From Agrostemma githago (lineage: Eukaryota > Streptophyta > Magnoliopsida > Caryophyllales > Caryophyllaceae): 64,000 bases of DNA. Each line of letters starts with the position of its first letter. Position 1 is the stretch's first letter. Below, piece by piece: positions 57,441 to 64,000 of the stretch. The DNA is taken from NCBI GenBank assembly GCA_958450325.1, contig OY288253.1, positions 65,465,612 through 65,529,611 of the forward strand. The letters run 5' to 3'. The notes beneath the pieces are model-generated. The model was not told the DNA's origin. It worked only from the letters and a program-made list of their open reading frames with translations, and made no database searches. The translations under genes and the position numbers were made by a program.

Positions 57441-58294
57441 ACCGATCTCCTTATGTCCTGTAGGCTAGAGCTGGCCAGTTTTGATAGGGCATCCGCCCGG
57501 TTATTTTGGGATCGGGGTATTTGCCTGACTTCGTAGGATTTTAGGTTTGATAGCTCCTGCTTCACCTTTTCCAGGTAGGCGGCCATGGCTTGGTCCCTAG
57601 CTTCATACTCTCCGTTGATTTGATTGGCAATGAGCTGAGAGTCAGTCGCTAATATAATCCGCTTTGCGCCTGCTGCCTTAGCTAGATTTATCCCTGCAAG
57701 TACGGCCTCATATTCTGCCTCGTTGTTCGATGCAATGAAGGTGAATCTGAGCGCATGCTCAAAATCCACTCCTTCAGGGCTGGTCAGTACGACACCTGCT
57801 CCTGCACCATTGGCCGTTGAGGACCCGTCAGTGTATACTATCCATTCTCCAGCAGGAGGCTCCTCTTCCCCTGAATGAGAACATTCAGCCAGGAAGTCTG
57901 CCAAGGCCTGTGCCTTGATGGTTGTCCTGGGTTGGTATGATATCCTCAGTCCGCTCAACTCAATTGTCCATTTTAGCAGCCTCCCTGACTTTTCAAATTT
58001 TTCCAATATCTTTTCTAGTGGCTGGTCGGTGAGGACCACAACAGGGTGCGCGTCGAAGTAAGGCCTGAGTTTTCTAGCGGCTATGATGACTGCGTAGGCG
58101 GCTTTTTCTACCAAAGGATAGTTTCTTTCAGCTGCCCCCAGGGCGTGACTTACAAAGTAGATGGGCTTACCGTTGAATTGGTGACTGCAATGTATAGGTA
58201 TAGTTTTTCTCCTGCTACTGGCCTTGCCAGGGTAGGGAGTTTTTTCAGATGTTCCTTCACTTGTTCGAAGGCTTTCTTTTGCTCGTCTTCCCAT
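57269..58294 (-). pseudogene. Tat element RNase H and second (archaeal-type) RNase H
   Basis: Continues pol after a frameshift at about 58200. The first half (residues 45-135) is the end of the RT-linked RNase H: YFVSHALGAAERNYPLVEKAAYAV, then LTDQPLEKIL and the connection LSGLRISYQPRTTIKAQALADFLAE. The second half (151-270) is a full extra RNase H with WIVYTDGSS (Asp155), EAEYEAVLAG, ATDSQLIANQ (Asp218) and NNRADALSKLA (Asp268). A second, archaeal-like RNase H is a hallmark of the Tat lineage. The frame shifts again near 57360 before integrase. Confidence 0.9.
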
Positions 58295-60480
58295 TTGAAC
58301 TGTTTATTGCCTTTCAATACTTTGAAGAAAGGGGTCGACTTGTCTGCTGATCTGGCGATGAAGCGAGCCAGGGCAGCCATCCTGCCTGTGAGCCGTTGAA
58401 TGTCCCTTATAGTCTTAGGCTCTGGGAGGTCCAAGACTGCCTGAATCTTCTCGGGATTGGCGTCTATTCCTCTAGAGCTGACTAAGAATTCTAAGAATTT
58501 GCCAGATCGGACTCCGAACGTGCACTTTTTTGGATTCAACTTCATTTTGTAGGAGCGCAGGGAGGAGAAGGTTTCTTGCAAATCCGCCAGGTGCTCCCTG
58601 TCTCCTTTGCTTTTGACAATTGCATCATCGACATAGGCTTCTAAGTTTCTCCCCTTTTGGTTTTCGAAGACCTTGTCCACCAACCGCTGATAGGTGGCGC
58701 CTACATTCTTCAATCCAAATGGCATCATTTTATACATGTACGTTCCATGGCTGGTTATGAAGGCGCACCTCACCCTGTCAGGCTGCCAGAGGTACACTTG
58801 ATGGTACCCTGAGAATGCATCTAGAAAACTCAACGTGGTGTATCCACTAGTGGCATCTACCAGTTGGTCTATTCTGGGTAGGGGGTAGCAGTCCTTTGGG
58901 CAGGCTTTGTTAAGATTTGTGAAGTCTACGCACATTCTCCATGCACCTGACGACTTTTTCACCATCACAACATTTGCCAACCACTCGGGGTAATCGCAGA
59001 CTTCGATGAAATCCGCTTTCAAGAGTTTTTCTATCTCCTCTTTTATCACCATGTCTTTTTCCACGGACATATTTCTTTTCTTCTGCTTTACAGGGCGGGC
59101 CTCCGGATTAACGTTCAGCTTGTGAACAATAAAAGTCGGGTCGACCCCTGACATCTCGTCTGCCGAGTAGGCAAACACGTCCCTGTTTTCTCTCAAGACT
59201 GCGACCAACTCTTTCTGGTAGGACTCCTCTAGGTCGGCCCCTATGAGGACCTGCCTCCTTGGCTCTAAGTCTACCAACATGCTTTCCCCTTCAGGTTCCA
59301 GGTGGGCTGTTGTTTGCTGAGCAGCCGGGATTTCACCCTCCCTGCTGGGGGAACTATCGGCTTTTCGTTTTCCCTTTCTTTCTGTTTCATGGGCTTGCAG
59401 GGCCACAGAATAGCAATGCCTGGCTGACTCCTGATCCCCGTGAACTTTTCCTTCCATGCCAAAGTCTGTCACATAGGCTATGGTGAGGGCCCTGATTGAT
59501 ATGGCGGCTTCGATCTCGTCCAGGGTGGCCCGCCCTATCAGGGCGTTGTATGCAGACTTTGCATCTACCACGACAAATGACGCCCTGACATTCCTGGCAG
59601 AGGCCCCTTCCCCGAACGTCACTGGTAAGTCGATAATCCCCATGGGGAGCACGCCTGCCCCACTGAACCCATACAGCGATCCAGGGGCCGGCTTAAGGTG
59701 TCTTTTTTCTAAGTTCATTCTTTCAAAGGCGTCCTTGTATAAGAGGTTCGTGTAGGCGCCAGTGTCCACCATGCATCTTTTGACAATGTGATTGCTAATC
59801 TCAAGAGTTAAAACCAAAGGATCACTGTGTGGGTATATTACTCTCCCTGCGTCCTCAGGGGTGATGCTCAGGGTCGTACCCCTCGAGCTTCCTGCCTTCT
59901 CGGCGTAGCAAATTTGATTCCGTAATTCGCGGATCTGTCTCTTCTGGCTTCGTCTGCTTATGCGTCCCTCTGCATCCCCTGACACTACATGAATTATCAT
60001 GCAATTTTGGGCCGAACCCTCAGGCTTGTTTGCCGCCTCCTTTTGGGATTTGTTCCTCGCTGCATAGTTACTTAGCCAACCGTTTCTTATGAGCTTTTCT
60101 ATCTCGTCTTTCAAGTGCCGGCATTCCTCAGTGGTGTGACCTATGCAATCATGGAACGTGCAGAATTTTTTAGGATCCCCCTTCGGGTTGCGCGGCTTAT
60201 TCGGGCGATTCCACTTTGCTGTTTCCTTCTCCAGCTCAAAGATCTCTGCCCTTGGCCTGTTGAGGGTCGTGTAGCTGTCAAACCTTGGTTGGTAAGTTGT
60301 GCGCTCTTTCTTGGGGGTATCATCCTCCTCTTTCTGTTTGCCCGGTTCGTTCCTGCCACGTCCGCCCTGCGGTCCCCCTTGCGGCCTTGCTTGGCCTGCA
60401 GGGGTGTCTGGCAGGCTGTGAAACTCTTCCTGCAGAACGAACCCTTCGGCAATTTTTCTGGCTTTGGCCAAGGTTTCAGG
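58150..60480 (-). pseudogene. Tat element gag C-terminus, protease and reverse transcriptase
   Basis: The longest intact frame of the element (773 codons; the first ATG-like start is not meaningful because gag enters from upstream through a TAG at 60481-60483). Nucleocapsid zinc knuckle CTFHDCIGHTTEEC at residues 104-117 (CX2HX4HX4C). Aspartic protease with CMVDTGAYTNLLY (Asp236-Thr-Gly) and ALIGRATLDEI (310-320). RT from YPEWLANVVMVKKSSGAWRMCVDF (494) through FSGYHQVYL, MPFGLKNVGATYQ and the catalytic YVDD (613-616). RNase H begins at LYLYIAVTNSTVS before a frameshift at about 58200. The region 58937-59483 is the donor of the patch in antisense ORF 2. Confidence 0.92.
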
Positions 60481-61816
60481 CTAGGCCCTGATCATCTGGT
60501 TTTTCATCTCCCCTGGAAGTAGGGAGATTGTCAGAGCGTAGGCAGCAGTTGAGTCATCAATCTCCCTGACTTGTTGGTAGGACAAGTCGAATCTCTTTAG
60601 GTACTCCCTGACGCTCTCGCCCTTTTTCTACTTCAGGGTCATAAGGTCAAATCGAGTGAGCCGTCTCCTCTTGTTCCCTGCGTATTGTTCAAGGAACGCC
60701 TCGGCTAACTCTATAAAGAAGTTGATCGACCCCTGGCGAAGGTCCCTGAACCATCCCTGTGCAAGTACTACAAGGGTGGTTGGGAAGATTTTGCACCAGA
60801 TCGCATCATCCACATCATACATGCCCATGTGACTTTCAAATGCCGCCAGATGGTCCTCTGGATCTGTAGTCCCGTCAAACTTGACGGTGGGCATCTTGAT
60901 CTTCGGGATGGGGTACTCTTGTACGTCAGGATGGAGAGGAGTCTTCGTGGGCCTGCCTACCACCCGTGACCTGCTTTCCCCAGACTGGTTACCGTGGACA
61001 TCCCACTGTCTAAGGGTCAGTTTCCTCGCACTGGGGGAGCGGTGCTTTGGTGGTCGCCTGCTCGTTGCCTCGTCCTCCGTGTCAGGGGAGGGTTGCCTGG
61101 ACCGCTTTCTCCGGGACTGACCGAGGTTGTCATCCTGGTGATACCTTGATTCGAGCAGCTGCCCCTGGTTAAGCCTAGACTGCAGGCTCTAGGACAGCCC
61201 TGGAGCTGGCTTTCCTTTTACTGCTGGCGTTAACCTGGAGAAGACTCCGCCCTGCTTTTCTCCCAGGCGCTTAGACGCAGGCTCCTGTGCCTCATTCGAT
61301 CCTGCAGTCCCTGAGACAGACCCCTCTTCTCCCTGGATGTGGACTCCGTAGTGTGTATAGAGAACGCCTGTTGTTGAGCAGGCGGTTCCTGGCTGCCTGC
61401 TGTGATACGCCTCTGTACCTGTGCGTATACTTGAGCTGTTCTCCTTGCCTTCCTCTGGGCGTTTCTGGCGGCGGTTCGCTTCGTACCCCCAGCCCCCTCT
61501 CTGCTTACTGAGCGGGGCTGCCTGGGGGTCGTTGCGACCCTGCCTACCAGGTCCTCAGGGGTGAATTCCTGGTTGAGCATTGCGGAGAAGAAGGCAGCTG
61601 TCTGTAACATCTGAGCTGGGGTTAGGTTCAGGTGTGCCCTGGATGTGCCCCCTGCCCTGGTGCCACAGCTGTATTTGGCATGCCCAGGAGACTGGTTCCC
61701 CCCACCCCCAGGATCGTGGCGGCGGGAGCTCTTTCTGGCTGCGGCATGTCGTATAGAGGGGTCACCGGTGGGACCGTCGTACCTACCCCTACACTAGCGT
61801 CAACAATCTCAAGCAT
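60481..61816 (-). pseudogene. Tat element gag, broken
   Basis: Encodes the virus-like particle protein. The first ATG after the primer site is at 61816 (MLEIVDASVG), but that frame ends at 61628. A second frame starts at 61610 (MLNQEFTPEDLVGR), so there is a frameshift near 61620. Stops occur between 61230 and 60970. The capsid part is at 60963-60628: IPKIKMPTVKFDGTTDPEDHL and GWFRDLRQGSINFFIELAEAFLEQY. It then hits TAG at 60628-60630, where LKQKKGES is expected. The frame continues (KKGESVREYLKRF...) to the TAG at 60481-60483. Both late stops fit CAG-to-TAG. Confidence 0.85.
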
Positions 61817-61892
61817 GATTGCCTCAATTGGTTAGTTTTTGTATTTGGGAATGATTGATTTTTTTGTGGGTAATTCGTGGATACAACCAGAC

Positions 61893-61911
61893 CTCCCCAC
61901 AGACGGCGCCA
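61893..61911 (-). other. Primer-binding site of the Tat element
   Basis: On the minus strand TGGCGCCGTCTGTGGGGAG, 3 bp from the 5' LTR. A TGG-initial primer site of this form is common in plant Ty3/gypsy elements. The tRNA is not assigned here. Confidence 0.8.
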
Positions 61912-61914
61912 AAT

Positions 61915-62602
61915 TGTTCCGGTATCGGAAACAATTAACCCGACAACGAATTCGGGTCTCTAAGATGTAATGCTTCTAATGTGATGATCGCTCAATTTCC
62001 TTCGGTCTCCCCTTCTTTTCACTCCGGTGATCGGACCTCCCCGGCGAGAGTGACCTGCTCCCTGCACAGTGAACGCACAGGGCCTCGGAGGTGTCCGAGG
62101 GAACCCTCTCCGATGCCTAAGTCAGTCTGTGAAAATGCCTTAAGAAACCTAGTTCGTGAGGAGCTAGGCGGCGGTTTTTGAGTAAAAGTCTAGAGAGAGA
62201 AAATCCAACCCCTCTCAAGTGGGAAATATATGTGTATATATACCTTCCTACAAGAGATGGGAGTAGAAGGAGGATGGGTGGATGAAGGGGTGACAAGTGG
62301 CTTCCCCTCATCCACTCATTCTCATTTACCTTAGGCGAAATGACGGAGGGGCCCCTTGGTGGTCCCTGCCTTGCCAGCGGGGATTTTCCCTAGAGAACAG
62401 GCGGGTAGGGGTTCTGTGAAGGCCGGATTGAGCAGACCGCATCGCCCTGCCGGGCAGGCGACTGTCTGAAGTTGTCCCCATGGGGTTTTCTTTTTGGTGA
62501 TTTACTCTGATTGTCTGCCGAGTTGGTTCCCGGGCTCCTTGGGTTGGGTCCTCTGGGGACCTGCCTAGTAGGCGGCCCGGTACAGGCTACCGACCCTCAT
62601 CA
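61915..62602 (-). repeat. 5' LTR of the Tat element
   Basis: 688 bp, same edges as the left LTR. A TATATATACACATATA tract on the minus strand (about 62227-62242) is a likely TATA region for the genomic transcript. Confidence 0.93.
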
Positions 62603-62607
62603 ATTCC

Positions 62608-62739
62608 AAACTCCATTTTTTTCAACCAATTTGTCGCATTGATATCCTTTTTTCAATGAGTAGACCCGACTTAGTTGTACATGACTCTATGTACAACTAG
62701 ATTTTGATCGTTAACGATTTTTGTTATAAACTTTACAAA
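62608..62739. other. Spacer with a short palindrome
   Basis: No gene. GTTGTACAT and ATGTACAAC face each other near 62674-62697, possibly a MITE end. Confidence 0.4.
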
Positions 62740-62905
62740 AATTCTTGTTTGTGACGGAGATATCCGTCACAAACAAATGACGGGCAAATAGATACCAAAT
62801 AGAGGATAAGACAAAAGTGAGGATGGTGGAACTTAGGTAAATAATTGTCTTTATCCCCTCAACTTGACCCGTCTTAAGCTTACGACGGATTTATCCGTCG
62901 TAAGA
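62740..62905. mobile_element. MITE copy 2 (GACGGAT...ATCCGTC ends)
   Basis: Inverted relative to the copy at 8263-8433. Ends are TTGTTTGTGACGGAGATATC on the left and a self-complementary CTTACGACGGAT...ATCCGTCGTAAG on the right. About 165 bp, non-coding. Confidence 0.6.
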
Positions 62906-62986
62906 GAGGCTAACTGTAAAATGTGTTGGTGCAGGGTTAGTGGAGCTAAATCGTACTCTACGAAACTGCCCCCATTTCATTATAAT

Positions 62987-62989
<3 letters not shown>

Positions 62990-63040
<51 letters not shown>
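62990..63040. repeat. (AT)n microsatellite
   Basis: About 50 bp of uninterrupted AT dinucleotide. Open frames across it are artefacts. Confidence 0.95.
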
Positions 63041-63043
<3 letters not shown>

Positions 63044-63195
63044 AGTCTTTTTTCGAGCGATCTCATTGGTCCGTTCCATCAAACCTCAAATTAGGAAAGT
63101 ATCATAAGTAAATAAAAAATCAATTAGAGGATCTTTTAATTATTATAATATATATTTAATTTATTATATTAATGTGATGTTTTACAATTCTAAGG

Positions 63196-63587
63196 TAAAA
63201 ACCTTTAGAGTTCATTTTTTAAAAACATTATCGTAAAATAAATTATAAAAATGAAATATTTAGATTCGTGGTAAAAAATGTTTTCATTAGAGTATAAATT
63301 TCATATTATTTGTTTCACATTATGTGATGAATCTATTATATAATATCACAGTTGTAAAACTATCCTACATCGACAAATTATAATATGATGATGAAATTCT
63401 ATATTATAAATATGAGTAATCATTTAATTTATCATATTTTTTAGTTAAAAACATTTAGAGTTCATTTTTTAAAAACATTATCGTAAAATAAATTATAAAA
63501 ATAAAATTATTATATTCGTGGTAAAAAAATGCTTTCATTAGAGTATAAATTTCATATTATTTGTTTCACATTATGTAATGAATTTAT

Positions 63588-63642
<55 letters not shown>

Positions 63643-64000
63643 CAGTTTTAAAATTATCCCACATTGACAAATTATAATATGATGATGAAATTCTATATTA
63701 TAAATAAAGAGTAATCATTGTTTTTAAATATCAACCAACAATTTTTTTTTTTTTTAAAAAAAAAAACTATGATGGAATTCTATATCATTTTTTTAAAATT
63801 ATGATGAGGTAATGAATTTGTAGTCTTTTTTATTTGTTTTTAAAAAACTTTTGAGTTTAAAAAAGGTCTTCATAAGATTGCAAACTTAAAATTATCCCAC
63901 ATCAAAACAATTAAAATAAGTTACGGTGATATTCTATATTATAAATAAGACTACAAATTTTAGTTAAATTATCCCACATCGACAAATTATAATAAGGTGA
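63196..64000. repeat. AT-rich tandem repeat, period about 247 bp
   Basis: A block starting 'tttagagttcattttttaaaaacattatcg' occurs at about 63199 and 63446, followed both times by 'tcattagagtataaatttcatatta'. Later sub-blocks ('attatcccacatcgacaaattataat') recur near 63360, 63655, 63890 and 63966. The second unit is lengthened by an AT microsatellite (63590-63641). The array continues beyond the window. No gene is present. Confidence 0.8.

Larger units (their letters stand above)
49884..62602 (-). mobile_element. Nearly complete Tat-lineage (Retand/Grande-like) Ty3/gypsy element
   Basis: 12.7 kb on the minus strand. The 5' LTR is at the right (61915-62602) and the 3' LTR at the left (49884-50574). 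Flanks are ATTCT (49879-49883) and ATTCC (62603-62607), a target duplication with one mismatch. Order on the minus strand: primer site, gag, protease, RT, RNase H, second (archaeal-type) RNase H, integrase, a tandem-repeat region and two antisense ORFs. The dual RNase H and antisense extra ORFs are Tat-lineage traits. About 20 substitutions and a 2 bp indel separate the LTRs by eye, so insertion is not very recent. Several stops and frameshifts inactivate it. Confidence 0.92.

Noticed and set aside
61230..61835. Plus-strand frames opposite Tat gag
   Set aside because: Shadows of gag; no TATA box or conserved motif on that strand here.

Overview
This window is repeat-rich nuclear DNA from a flowering plant. 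There is no operon structure, and no host gene can be called with confidence. The evidence is plant LTR retrotransposon lineages (Copia with an initiator-Met-type primer site; Ty3/gypsy Tat/Ogre-like elements with antisense extra ORFs), a plant L1-type LINE with a DUF4283-like ORF1 and C-terminal RNase H, and Tourist, Stowaway, Mutator-like and Helitron ends. The recurrent short motif ACTCCGTA and the palindrome CACTCGATCGAGTG make me think of a Caryophyllales genome (Silene/beet/spinach relatives). That placement is a weak inference.

Layout. 1-8200: AT-rich sequence without a convincing coding gene, perhaps the introns and 5' leader of a minus-strand gene. 8263-8433: a small MITE. 8568-16108: a TIR element that received a Copia retrotransposon (8962-15692, TSD GGTAA). 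The Copia carries a Tourist-like MITE in its pol relic, and its 3' LTR was split by a 2.9 kb solo LTR (12294-15175, TSD CTTAT). 16524-17533: a near-perfect 1 kb foldback element with a 9 bp TSD. 17798-18113: a broken fragment resembling a PRA1 (prenylated Rab acceptor) gene. 18372-28519: minus-strand Ty3/gypsy remains, comprising an LTR with polypurine tract, a Tat/Ogre-like gag-protease split by a solo LTR, a primer-binding site and a 2.5 kb LTR. 28520-35535: a minus-strand Copia relic interrupted by two solo LTRs. 35536-39049: non-coding DNA with a tandem duplication, a Stowaway MITE and a Helitron 3' end. 39062-49226: an L1-type LINE with a 12 bp TSD, containing a solo LTR that contains another solo LTR. 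49884-62602: a nearly complete 12.7 kb minus-strand Tat-lineage element. 62608-64000: MITE, AT microsatellites and an AT-rich tandem repeat.

The most interesting part is the Tat element. Between pol and the 3' LTR it carries two plus-strand (antisense) gene-like units, each with its own TATA box and 3' UTR-like tail. The first encodes a small Cys-rich, basic-to-acidic protein (50928-51509). The second encodes a putative gypsy-type transposon-domain plus coiled-coil protein with an apparent 80 bp intron (52042-54971). The second unit has been split by a 543 bp copy of the element's own pol, flanked by a 20 bp direct repeat. A five-unit ~135 bp tandem array follows it. The in-frame stops in gag, integrase and both antisense ORFs are all TAG or TAA of the kind made by C-to-T change in CAG or CAA.
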